Shown here: in pieces, positions 8,166 through 16,196 of the stretch
Position numbering within the stretch: the first letter of the stretch is position 1
How the letters are laid out: the number at the start of each line of letters is the position of its first letter
NCBI GenBank assembly: GCA_002493325.1
Contig: DKYL01000061.1
Coordinates: forward strand, 9,760-37,769
Length of the DNA stretch: 28,010 bases
Direction of reading: 5' to 3'
From: Ruminococcaceae bacterium UBA7101
GTDB taxonomy: Bacteria > Bacillota > Clostridia > Oscillospirales > Acutalibacteraceae
Translations under genes and position numbers: made by a program
The notes under the pieces: generated by a model
Told to the model about the DNA's origin: nothing
Databases searched by the model: none
What the model saw: the letters and a program-made list of their open reading frames with translations, nothing else

Positions 8166-11100
8166 CTATCGTGGCATATAATTGTTTGGTGACTGTGATT
8201 GTGATTGATAATGACCGGCTGATTTTTGGTGACTGTCAGCAACAAATCTTGGTTTATCATTTTTATGCCTGTTTTCTTCATTGTTGTGCTGATGAAAGCT
8301 GTTAACAGCCATAAGTGCCATTGCCCTGGCTAATTCACTTAACATAAGCTTCGCCGGATAAAGAAATTCAGCATTATTTCTATTTTCAATATTGTTAATG
8401 GTATTCTTTGCATATTCATTACCTTGTTCAGCAGATAATTTCAAATAATGCATACCAAGCTCTTTATCAGGGGTAATAAAATCATTACCGAAATAATACA
8501 ATTTGCCTAACTGGTATTGTGCAAATTCATTATTCTGCGCTGCAGACTGATTCAAATAAGAAATTGCAGTATTAATATCCTTTACACCGTATTCATCAGA
8601 CAAATATATTTTGCCCAAGGCATATTGTGCGTATTGATTATCTTGTTCAGCCGCCTGCTTAAAATATGTAATAGACATATTGATATTTTTAACACCAAAT
8701 TCATCAGATAAATAGATGCGCCCCAGTTCATACTGTGCATACTGATTATTTTGCTCTGCAGATTGTTTAAGCCAATTTAAACCAAGACCCAAATAGAAGC
8801 CATAGCTATTAAAAGTTGTAACTTTATCTATCAGCATCTTGCCAAGTCTGTATTGTGCAATCTGGTTGCCTTGCTCTGCTGATTTTGTGAAATATTCTTC
8901 AGCTAAATTCTCATCAGCTTTTTCAAATTCATCATTACTGTAAATTACACCTAATGTGTACTGGGCAAATTGATTGTTTTGTTCAGCTGACTGTTCCAGG
9001 TACTTGATAGCTTTATCAATATTCTTAACACCGTACTCATCAGACAAATATATTTTGCCTAAAGCATATTGTGCATATTGATTTTTCTGTTCAACAGATT
9101 TTTTTATCCACTCTAAGCCAAGACCGAAATTAAATCCATAGCTGCCATCGGCTACAACTTCATCAATTAACAGCTTGCCAAGTTTATATTGAGCATACTC
9201 ATTCCCCTGTTCTGCAGATTTAGTAAAATACTCTTTCGATAAATCTCTATCAGCGCCTTCAAATTCTTCATCACTGTAAATAACACCTAAGGTATATTGA
9301 GCAAATTGATTATCCTGTTCTGCAGACTGGGTCAGGTACATAATCGCCATATTCACATCCTCAACACCATATTCATCAGCTAAATATATTTTGCCTAAGG
9401 TATACTGTGCATATTGATTGCCTTGTTCAGCAGATTGTTCTAAATATGAAACTGCTGCAGAAAAATCATATACACCATATTCATCGGACAGATAAATTTT
9501 ACCTAACGTATATTGTGCGTATTGATGACCTTTTTCTGCAGATTGCTTAAAGTAGTCAATAGCTTTTTCTAAATCAGTTTCAACACCCTTTCCATCCAGG
9601 AGCATAGATGCGATTCGGTATTCTGTTTTACTGTCAGGGCTTTTTTCATCATCAGCAACATAATGTTCAAAAGCAATTCTATATAAATCTGATACCTTGT
9701 AGTCTGTTTCAGTTACAGCTTTACGCTCAATCATTTCAGCCATATTATATAGTGCATACGGCATAGGATCGTGACCTTCAGTATTACAAGCACTTTCAAA
9801 ATAATCAAATGCAAGCTGATAGTTTTGTTCTACACCTTCACCCCTGTAATAAAGCGAACCGACTTTATATTTTGCAAACGCCGAATTACTTTGCTTCAAA
9901 TATTCAATTCCCAGTTCGATATTTGGCTCTACACCGTTACCGTCAATATACATACAGCCTACTTTATAATTCAGATAATCTTCCATACGAATATCATTAG
10001 AAATTTTATTTTCGATTCGTTGAAGACGTTTTTCATATTCACTCTGTGACATCTTCTTACGCAAGTTGCGAAGTTCATCTTTAGCAATAAGATTCTGCAG
10101 CCAATCATCACTTTCAAGCTGATTGATAAATCCCGTAAGGGCTTTTTGATAATAATCCTGAGCCAAACCGATATTTGTTTTCCCAAAACAGCCTTTTTTA
10201 TAACACTCAGCTAATTCAAATGCAGCAAGAGGATTACCATTTTCAATTTCCTTATTCAGAAGCTCTGCAGATTCACCGAACAAAGTGTCCGAAAAATAAT
10301 TCTCTCCTTCAGCTTTAATTTCAACTGCAGTACGAATTAGCTGTCTTGCTTCCTTCAGTCCATCAGTCCAATATTTACTATGATTTGTATATCTATCAGA
10401 TTTGGATTTTTCTTTTCTAACAACATCAGACGTTTTTACCTCGACAACACATTCTCTATCAAAATCACCAATGTCATTTGTGGGCAAATTTTCTTTTCTA
10501 ACAACATCCGGGGCTGCCGGCGGATACAAATGCTGATTATACAGCATCGCCTGCTTGATAATAGCATTATGCAGCACTCGATAATCATTTTTCTGTGATG
10601 GTTCAAAAAAATGGTCTATAAAATCCTGCAGCCTGCTCTCGATTTTATCAGTATCATCATTGTACAGAGAAATAAAATCTCTCTGATTATCAATAATCTG
10701 TTGAAAGATTTTACCGATATTGTTGTCATATGACACAGCCTTAGCTAAAACATCATTAACAAGTTTTTTCTGTTCTGCAGAAATATACGCATAGCTTGCT
10801 CGCCCCTGATAGTCTGTTAGGCTTGCCGCCAGGTTGGAAAAAGAATCAACTATTTCTTTATTTGGTATATAATTTTTATTGCCTATATCATAAATACATT
10901 TATTAAGCTCGGCTCTCAGCTCCAAGCGTAATGCATTTTTATCTATTTTAAGAGAGTTAATATCATCCTTAAAAATTTCATTCGTAAACATACTGCGCAT
11001 ACGTTCACTGGCTTTTATCATTGCTTCTGTACCGCCTTTGATAAATCCGTGATTAGAATTGTTCGCATCAGAAAACATAAATAAATGACAATGCGGATGA

Positions 11101-11720
11101 TGGTCTTTCTTATGAAAGGCAGCATAAATTTTGAGATGCTCCGGGGGAATGTTATAGATTTTTGAAATATCATAAGCCTTTGCTCTGATTAAATCCTCCC
11201 AAGCTTGCCTATTGTCATATCCGAGCCTTTCTGCATCCTCATCCTTCAGGCTGATAATATGCGACCACTTGATAGATTTTTCATTGTCAAGGATCGTTTG
11301 CTTCACATCATCCATATTTGCCATACCTTGTAAGTCAAATAAACCGTGGCTTGCATTTGCATATTTTTCAACGCTTGGTCTGTAGCCTATATATTTCAAA
11401 TATGTAACAGGTTCTAAGCTCTCAACCAGTCCGTCATTCCTAACAAGCTGATTTTCAGCAATACCATCTTCTACGTTACTAACATAATTAAGGTATTGTA
11501 ATTTATTCAATCTCCTACTGCTGCCATCCTTTGTTTTAATTTCAATATATTTAAAATCTGACTGTGCAGCATCATAAAGCTCATCAGGCTCAAGTTCGAT
11601 TTCTGTTCCGTCATTCAAGACAAGGGTCTGAGCCTCAAGCTTGTTACCGGCATACTCAAGATAATTAATATAGTGAGCAGAGCTTTTTATATATCCACTG
11701 TTAACGATAACCTTTGGCAT
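8166..11720 (-). CDS. MobP-type relaxase fused to a Sel1-repeat domain
   Basis: An 1184-aa protein. The N-terminal relaxase domain (about 1-260) should nick oriT and stay bound to the 5' end of the transferred strand. It carries the metal-binding histidine cluster HKKDHHPHCH (203-212) and a conserved N-terminal block AHYINYLEY (15-23) with candidate catalytic Tyr17 or Tyr20. Two further YLNYV and YLKYI blocks follow. A helical region extends to about 400, then a linker with two DVVRKE copies (405-410, 432-437). From about 490 to 1115 there are about 15 Sel1-like repeats of about 36 aa (QYAQYALGKIYLSDEYGV type), a TPR-like protein-binding solenoid. The C-terminus is polar and rich in His and Gln. 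The ATG overlaps the stop of the upstream XRE gene by one base. MobP relaxases are usually much shorter. Confidence 0.93.
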   Translation of the reverse strand: MPKVIVNSGYIKSSAHYINYLEYAGNKLEAQTLVLNDGTEIELEPDELYDAAQSDFKYIEIKTKDGSSRRLNKLQYLNYVSNVEDGIAENQLVRNDGLVESLEPVTYLKYIGYRPSVEKYANASHGLFDLQGMANMDDVKQTILDNEKSIKWSHIISLKDEDAERLGYDNRQAWEDLIRAKAYDISKIYNIPPEHLKIYAAFHKKDHHPHCHLFMFSDANNSNHGFIKGGTEAMIKASERMRSMFTNEIFKDDINSLKIDKNALRLELRAELNKCIYDIGNKNYIPNKEIVDSFSNLAASLTDYQGRASYAYISAEQKKLVNDVLAKAVSYDNNIGKIFQQIIDNQRDFISLYNDDTDKIESRLQDFIDHFFEPSQKNDYRVLHNAIIKQAMLYNQHLYPPAAPDVVRKENLPTNDIGDFDRECVVEVKTSDVVRKEKSKSDRYTNHSKYWTDGLKEARQLIRTAVEIKAEGENYFSDTLFGESAELLNKEIENGNPLAAFELAECYKKGCFGKTNIGLAQDYYQKALTGFINQLESDDWLQNLIAKDELRNLRKKMSQSEYEKRLQRIENKISNDIRMEDYLNYKVGCMYIDGNGVEPNIELGIEYLKQSNSAFAKYKVGSLYYRGEGVEQNYQLAFDYFESACNTEGHDPMPYALYNMAEMIERKAVTETDYKVSDLYRIAFEHYVADDEKSPDSKTEYRIASMLLDGKGVETDLEKAIDYFKQSAEKGHQYAQYTLGKIYLSDEYGVYDFSAAVSYLEQSAEQGNQYAQYTLGKIYLADEYGVEDVNMAIMYLTQSAEQDNQFAQYTLGVIYSDEEFEGADRDLSKEYFTKSAEQGNEYAQYKLGKLLIDEVVADGSYGFNFGLGLEWIKKSVEQKNQYAQYALGKIYLSDEYGVKNIDKAIKYLEQSAEQNNQFAQYTLGVIYSNDEFEKADENLAEEYFTKSAEQGNQIAQYRLGKMLIDKVTTFNSYGFYLGLGLNWLKQSAEQNNQYAQYELGRIYLSDEFGVKNINMSITYFKQAAEQDNQYAQYALGKIYLSDEYGVKDINTAISYLNQSAAQNNEFAQYQLGKLYYFGNDFITPDKELGMHYLKLSAEQGNEYAKNTINNIENRNNAEFLYPAKLMLSELARAMALMAVNSFHQHNNEENRHKNDKPRFVADSHQKSAGHYQSQSQSPNNYMPR
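8757..9428 (-). repeat. 336-nt super-repeat inside the Sel1 region, two copies
   Basis: Three consecutive Sel1 units (112 codons) are repeated in order at 9428-9093 and 9092-8757, and a third copy begins at 8756. Each triplet has a KIYLxDEYGV unit, a VIYSxxEFE unit and a longer SYGF unit. The exact 336-nt period at the unit starts points to duplication of a block of three repeats rather than of single repeats. Confidence 0.8.
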
Positions 11721-11950
11721 TATACACTCACCTTGTTATCAAGATACGAACGGCAGCAATCCATACATTCTTCAGGTGACAAATTAAAAAGAGCAACCAT
11801 TTGACAGAATTTTTCAAAGGTTACTCTTTCAGTCCAGCCGTTCTCAATTAAGCTGATATATGATGAATTGTAATCAAGCTTTTCAGCAAGCTGTGTTTGT
11901 GATAATTTATTCTCAGCTCGAAAGCGTTTTGAATATTCTCCTAATTCCAT
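11720..11950 (-). CDS. XRE-family helix-turn-helix regulator
   Basis: A 76-aa single-domain Cro/CI-type DNA-binding protein. The helix-turn-helix is visible in LSQTQLAEKLDYNSSYISLIENG (about residues 16-38), followed by TFEKFCQMVALFNLSPEEC, as in the SinR/XRE family. The ATG at 11950 has GGAGGTG 4 bp upstream. It lies between the ribbon-helix-helix gene and the relaxase and overlaps the relaxase start by one base, so it belongs to the mobilisation operon. A likely job is repression of this operon from sites in the adjacent oriT region. A three-Cys tail (EECMDCCRSY) is unusual but its role is unknown. Confidence 0.88.
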   Translation of the reverse strand: MELGEYSKRFRAENKLSQTQLAEKLDYNSSYISLIENGWTERVTFEKFCQMVALFNLSPEECMDCCRSYLDNKVSV

Positions 11951-11965
11951 AATGCACCTCCCCTA

Positions 11966-12358
11966 TTAGTCATTTGGTAAAATTTCATCAAGCCTAAGTA
12001 CACGGTTACTGCTCTGAAGAAAATCCACAGCCTGTTTTCTGTATCTTTCTAAATTTGTCGAAGATACATCAAGCTCACTGCTGATTATCATATTTTGAAT
12101 TGCAGACTGAATAGCAACCTCACTTAATACACGATTAGATTTATTGTTGATTTCCTTAAGCAAAAGATTGATATTTGCCTGCACCATTTTTAAAATTTCC
12201 TCGTTGATTATAGTAGCCCTGTCAGCCATATATCTATAGTCACGATAAACCTTCAACGCTTCAACAACGATTTCTGTCACGCAGCAATTATTTTCTTTTG
12301 CCATTGCCGATATATCTGAATGTAAGGTATCGGCAACCTTAACACGAATTTCTTTCAT
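11966..12358 (-). CDS. Ribbon-helix-helix relaxosome accessory protein (MobC-like)
   Basis: A 130-aa protein. Its N-terminus (KEIRVKVADTLHSDISAMAKENN, then VTEIVVEALKVYRDY) matches a ribbon-helix-helix DNA-binding fold. A helical C-terminal part follows, with no catalytic motif. Proteins of this kind (MobC, TraY-like, and TraJ of RP4 by analogy) bind inverted repeats at oriT and recruit the relaxase. The gene starts right beside the candidate oriT, and the XRE gene begins 16 bp after its stop. AAGGAAG lies about 11 bp before the ATG. The MobC-like assignment rests on fold and position, not on strong identity. Confidence 0.75.
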   Translation of the reverse strand: MKEIRVKVADTLHSDISAMAKENNCCVTEIVVEALKVYRDYRYMADRATIINEEILKMVQANINLLLKEINNKSNRVLSEVAIQSAIQNMIISSELDVSSTNLERYRKQAVDFLQSSNRVLRLDEILPND

Positions 12359-12429
12359 TGATTAAACCACTTCCTTTGCTGCAAATTCTGCCTGAAAACA
12401 GTTAGTTTCATCAACTTTTCAAGTTGATG

Positions 12430-12465
12430 CAGGATAAAGGGTATCCACTAAAAAGTGGATTACCC
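12430..12465 (-). other. oriT: Candidate oriT core: inverted repeat plus nic site TATCCTG|C
   Basis: On the minus strand an imperfect hairpin (ATCCACT and AGTGGAT arms with GGGT/ACCC at the base and one bulged base; 12465-12439) is followed after 9 nt by TATCCTG|C. The predicted nick lies between 12430 and 12429. The known nic consensus of RP4/RK2-type (MOBP) origins is YATCCTG|Y, placed about 8 nt after an inverted repeat, so both sequence and spacing fit. A second perfect hairpin (12409-12429) lies directly past the nick. TATCCTG occurs elsewhere in the window but not beside a hairpin of this kind. Confidence 0.72.
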
Positions 12466-12584
12466 GTTCACTAAATCCAACAAAGTTGGCTTTATACCTT
12501 GATTTATTAAGCGGATAAACAATCCGCTTTTTAGTGGATTATTGATAACAGCTCAAATGACATCAATCCACTGAAACGCTGGTT

Positions 12585-12672
12585 TTCGGCTTAGTTAAGC
12601 CATTTTCTCGGTGGATACCCACTCCACTAAGCATTCCTTATTCGGCGTGGTTAAGCCATATTGTCGGTGGAT
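12585..12672. repeat. Imperfect 32-bp direct repeat with 56-bp period
   Basis: The sequence at 12585-12616 recurs at 12641-12672. Shared blocks are TTCGGC, GTTAAGCCAT and TCGGTGGAT. The first copy contains the palindrome GGCTTA-GT-TAAGCC. The second copy ends next to the stop codon of the hydrolase gene. These are candidate binding sites for the accessory or XRE protein. Confidence 0.7.
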
Positions 12673-12674
12673 TA

Positions 12675-13781
12675 CTACATCAGTCCACCAATGCAATTAT
12701 AAATTGGATTTCCTGATAAATTATGACGATTATCCCAGCCCCAACACTTACCGTTAAAGTCTTTAACCCAGCTTTCCAGGCTCTGAACTTTTACATTACC
12801 GGATAAATTATGTATAACTAAACCACTGCCGATATAAATACCAACATGTCCATATTGCTGAGATGCAGTACCGTATACAGCTGCTCCGACTTGTATTGTG
12901 CTCCAGTCTTTTGAAACGCTAAATGCTCTGCCGGCACAAACAGCACAATGAGAACCGGAGCGAGAACAGCCAGCCTCCTGGTAAACATCCTCTACCCATT
13001 TTTCACACTGATTATAGCCCGGAATAATTCCATAATTTTTTGAGGATAAAGCTATTTCAACAACTCTTTTTTGAATAGAATTTGCATCCTCATCCAAAAA
13101 TGAAACATCGCTGAAATCAAAATTATCATTATCATTCACAGGACTGATCAGAAGCAAATAATTTGTAACCTCTGTCAAATCATCATCAGAAAGATTAAAA
13201 GGTGCTGATGTCAACACCGCATTTAATTCCGTTGATGAATAAAAAAAATATTCATCCCCTGTTTCATCAGCATATGTTTTTTCAGCCACCTTTAAATTTT
13301 TCTCAGCCTTATCAATTTTCTGTTTCAGCTTCTGCATTCTTTCACTGTCAGGCGTATCTGATTTTTCTTCAAGCTCCAGCTCTTTCTTCAGATCAGAAAT
13401 TCTTTTCTGCAATTTTTTTATATCATCCTCACTCACTGTTCTTTCTTTTGGTTTGGAATAAACAAAACGCTTTTTTATCAAATCAGAAATCTCATCCACT
13501 TGTGCATCAGAGCCATTGTTATGTTTATAATATACAGCACGAAGATACGCAGGCTCTAAATCATTACTGATTTGCAATTCTTCTTTTACCATATCCACTG
13601 CCTGAGAATAAACATCATTGTGAGAACCTCCGAGTACCGCAACATATGACGTTGCAAACCCCTGTAATATTACAATCAAGAATGTAAAAAAGCACATAAT
13701 CGCTGCAATAATTTTTAACAACACACTTCTGCCTTCCTTTGATGCAAGAACAAATAAGGCAGCTCTCAAAGCTTTAGACAT
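12675..13781 (-). CDS. NlpC/P60-type cell-wall hydrolase of the transfer apparatus
   Basis: A 368-aa membrane-anchored protein. It has a basic N-terminus, one membrane segment at about 21-42, an extracytoplasmic part with a charged coiled coil (about 112-172), and a C-terminal NlpC/P60- or CHAP-like peptidase domain (about 240-368). Candidate catalytic residues are Cys259 (NQCEKWVEDVY) and His312 (YGHVGIYIG). Such enzymes (VirB1/CwlT-like) open peptidoglycan locally for the secretion channel. The ATG has GGGTGAT just upstream, inside the end of virB4, and the gap to virB4 is only 5 bp. It is the last gene of the transfer operon before oriT. No lytic transglycosylase domain is visible. Confidence 0.85.
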   Translation of the reverse strand: MSKALRAALFVLASKEGRSVLLKIIAAIMCFFTFLIVILQGFATSYVAVLGGSHNDVYSQAVDMVKEELQISNDLEPAYLRAVYYKHNNGSDAQVDEISDLIKKRFVYSKPKERTVSEDDIKKLQKRISDLKKELELEEKSDTPDSERMQKLKQKIDKAEKNLKVAEKTYADETGDEYFFYSSTELNAVLTSAPFNLSDDDLTEVTNYLLLISPVNDNDNFDFSDVSFLDEDANSIQKRVVEIALSSKNYGIIPGYNQCEKWVEDVYQEAGCSRSGSHCAVCAGRAFSVSKDWSTIQVGAAVYGTASQQYGHVGIYIGSGLVIHNLSGNVKVQSLESWVKDFNGKCWGWDNRHNLSGNPIYNCIGGLM

Positions 13782-13786
13782 TTAGA

Positions 13787-15664
13787 TCACCCACTAAGCT
13801 TGCCGAACAGCTTTTTTTCATATGGTAGTTCGCCGACCTTCATATAATATTTTTCTCCACCGGCTTTTAATAAACAATAGCCTTGTTTTGGTTTTGAAAT
13901 ACACTCAACTTCACCATCAGTGAGCTTCAGCAGTTTTTGTAACGGTTCCAAACCACTTTCATCAGGATGAAACAAAAACTTAAATGCTGCATTCGCCAAA
14001 AGCGGTTTCGTAATATGCATTATATTCGGGTCTTTTACATCATCTATGTTTTGTGTTGCAACACCTACAATTGCATCATATTTTCTTCCACGCTTTGAAA
14101 AATCCCTTAGATATTTTGCAATAACAGGATAATTCGGATCTAGCAGCAGTGAAAGTTCATCAACGTCAAACAGAATATGTTCCTTCCTTAATGAAATTCT
14201 ATTCCAAACATAAGTCATTATATTAAAAATAACTGCGTGCTGACGTGATAAGGAACCTCCAAGCAAATCAGTTAAATCAAAATCAATAATTTTATTATTA
14301 CTGATATTTGTGTGTCCGTTAAGAATATATCCTAAAGAACCGTCATAAGCATCACGGAGCATCAACAGCAAATTATGATAAATATCTTCTGTAATATGCT
14401 CGTGGTCATTGTTCTTATAGCATCTGTCAATATATCTATACAATGTTGTAAAGGTAGGATAATCGTGAGAAACAAGCTCATCGAAATCAGTATCTTTATT
14501 GATGTTATTTTCAATATACATATCCTGGGTAAGCCACATCAAAGCATCAATCGTTTTGAAATCAGCATCAGGATATAAAACAATAAAGAAATCCTTAAGC
14601 CAGCTTAAATGCTGATAAAAAATATCCTTTTGCTTAAAAGCTTCTACAGTATCTTCATATGCTGATGGATTTTCCTTATATAGTTCTTTCTCAACATCTT
14701 CATCAGTCATTATTCGGCGGACCTCAAAAGGATTAATTTTTACCCTGCCTGATGAAGCATTTATTACGGTACCGCCTAATCTTCGTACCATTTCAATATA
14801 GTCTTTATCCGGGTCAAGAATAAATACGGTTTCTCCTGCAAAAATCATTTGAGATATTATTTTTTTCTGAAGCCAGGTTTTACCTTGTCCGGGTATTCCG
14901 AAAATAGTAAAATTACCATTTGTTATTTCATTATTACGTTGAAAGAAATCAAGAAATACATATCCTCCATTGACAGTTTCACCTAACCATAAACCTCTTG
15001 CATCATTTTTATTAGAAAAAGAAAAAGGATAAAGCTTAGCTATACTCCTTGACGGAATATTATTTGCAGATTTAATAAATAAATCTTTACCAATTGGACT
15101 TACACCGACAAAACCCTCTATCTGATGACGTCTTAAAACATCATAAGTAATCTTATATCCACCTAAAATTGTGGTGATTTTATTCTGCTTTTCATTCAGC
15201 TCTTTCTCTGTCTTAGCATAAAATTCGACAAAAATATTGGTATAATATATTTTGTTTTTACCTTCCTGAAGCTGTCTGTAAAAGCTTTGAATATTTTCCT
15301 GTTCAAATTCAGCATCCTTTTGCTGTGTATACTTATTTGAATTGCGACCCTTTGCAAGCTTGTTATTTACCTGATTATCAATCAATCTATGTGCTGTTGC
15401 TTCGTTTAGCGGTTCACATCTCAAGGAAAAAGTCGTACCGGGCAAATTAGATAATTTACTTAATGCACACTGAACTTCTATGCTGCTTGGAAAATTTCTT
15501 ACCATTATAACTCTGCGAATAAAATCATTTTGAATATAGTGCCGTGGTAAAAAGTCCATACTGAAAGGCGTTAACCTTTTCGTCAGCATTATACTTGCGT
15601 AATCCTCAAGTGACATCCTTTTTATTTCAGCCTTTTTGGGCTCGTTTACTTGTGCTGCTTTCAT
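13787..15664 (-). CDS. virB4: VirB4-type conjugation ATPase
   Basis: A 625-aa VirB4/TraC-family ATPase that powers type IV channel assembly. Numbered from the TTG described below, Walker A is GIPGQGKT (264-271), Walker B is HILFDVDE (504-511), and a conserved segment SKRGRKYDAIVGVATQNIDD (531-550) follows. I chose the ATG at 15664, with AAGGAGG 12 bp upstream. The longer frame starts with a TTG at 15688 that overlaps the ribosome site itself. The gene overlaps the end of the 189-aa gene by 38 bp. The protein is short compared with single-chain VirB4 homologues of roughly 800 aa as I recall them, and the preceding gene may supply the missing N-terminal part. Confidence 0.93.
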   Translation of the reverse strand: MKAAQVNEPKKAEIKRMSLEDYASIMLTKRLTPFSMDFLPRHYIQNDFIRRVIMVRNFPSSIEVQCALSKLSNLPGTTFSLRCEPLNEATAHRLIDNQVNNKLAKGRNSNKYTQQKDAEFEQENIQSFYRQLQEGKNKIYYTNIFVEFYAKTEKELNEKQNKITTILGGYKITYDVLRRHQIEGFVGVSPIGKDLFIKSANNIPSRSIAKLYPFSFSNKNDARGLWLGETVNGGYVFLDFFQRNNEITNGNFTIFGIPGQGKTWLQKKIISQMIFAGETVFILDPDKDYIEMVRRLGGTVINASSGRVKINPFEVRRIMTDEDVEKELYKENPSAYEDTVEAFKQKDIFYQHLSWLKDFFIVLYPDADFKTIDALMWLTQDMYIENNINKDTDFDELVSHDYPTFTTLYRYIDRCYKNNDHEHITEDIYHNLLLMLRDAYDGSLGYILNGHTNISNNKIIDFDLTDLLGGSLSRQHAVIFNIMTYVWNRISLRKEHILFDVDELSLLLDPNYPVIAKYLRDFSKRGRKYDAIVGVATQNIDDVKDPNIMHITKPLLANAAFKFLFHPDESGLEPLQKLLKLTDGEVECISKPKQGYCLLKAGGEKYYMKVGELPYEKKLFGKLSG

Positions 15665-16196
15665 AGCTGCTAAGTACCTCCTTGTCAAATGAATAAAGGT
15701 CTAACGGTGAAAACTCTCTTAAAAAGAAATTTCTAAGTACAGTTGTCAGCTCTGCTTTTGAAGCTTTGGAGTAACTGAGATTTTGAGAATTAAGTGCATC
15801 CTCAAAATTACTTACTTCTCCATCGGTTTTTACTTTGATAATAAAATAGTACGCCCTCTGCACCGAGTGCGTACCATCGCCATTATTTTCCTGAGCCGTC
15901 AGTTCATTAACAATCTGTTGCGTGTATTCTTTGTATTTTTCTTGCATACCACTGAAAAATTCGATATTTTTTGATAAATCCTCAACCTTATCCAGTCCAA
16001 ACATTTGTATAGGAATGTTGGCGGCATCGAGAAAATCAGAAAGCTTTTTAATTTCAATATCCTTTTCTTTTTTTGTAAGTATAGATAGATTCGGAGGATA
16101 AAAACGATATAAATATACTTTTTCGCTTCCCACCTCTATATAATTATCACGAACAAAAAAATACAAAAGTCTTTCCATTGGCGCAGCTTTACTCAT
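15627..16196 (-). CDS. 189-aa protein between PrgI and VirB4, possibly a detached VirB4 N-terminal part
   Basis: A 189-aa cytosolic protein with no membrane segment. Its start (MERLLYFFVRDNYIEV) and middle (YFIIKVKTDGEVSNFEDALN) resemble the N-terminal segments of VirB4-like ATPases, so it may be a separately encoded partner of VirB4. I chose the ATG at 16196, which has AGGAGG 8 bp upstream; it overlaps the PrgI gene by 8 bp. A degenerate copy of the 21-bp palindrome (15848-15875) lies inside the frame and encodes DGTHSVQRAY, apparently in a loop. Assignment rests mainly on gene order in PrgI-VirB4 operons. Confidence 0.7.
   Translation of the reverse strand: MSKAAPMERLLYFFVRDNYIEVGSEKVYLYRFYPPNLSILTKKEKDIEIKKLSDFLDAANIPIQMFGLDKVEDLSKNIEFFSGMQEKYKEYTQQIVNELTAQENNGDGTHSVQRAYYFIIKVKTDGEVSNFEDALNSQNLSYSKASKAELTTVLRNFFLREFSPLDLYSFDKEVLSSYESSTSKRAQKG
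15848..15875. repeat. 21-bp palindrome, interrupted copy E inside a coding sequence
   Basis: The right part (GCACCGAGTGCGTACC, 15860-15875) is intact; the left arm is split by a short insertion of about 6 bp. The copy keeps the reading frame of the 189-aa gene. Confidence 0.6.

Larger units (their letters stand above)
12359..12674. other. Non-coding origin-of-transfer region rich in inverted repeats
   Basis: This 316-bp gap between the hydrolase and accessory-protein genes holds no convincing frame. It contains at least five hairpins: 12409-12429, 12439-12465, 12477-12489, 12509-12529 and 12533-12572. GTGGAT or its complement ATCCAC (two sites carry only the TCCAC core) occurs about eight times, running to 12690 in the end of the neighbouring gene. 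The nic-like site described separately lies at its left side. Position beside the accessory and relaxase genes fits oriT. The promoter of the mobilisation operon should also lie here, but I see no consensus one. Confidence 0.75.

Noticed and set aside
8400..9600. Regularly spaced repeats resembling a CRISPR array
   Set aside because: The repeats have a period of about 108 nt, are in frame and encode Sel1 units of the relaxase; there are no short identical repeats with unique spacers.
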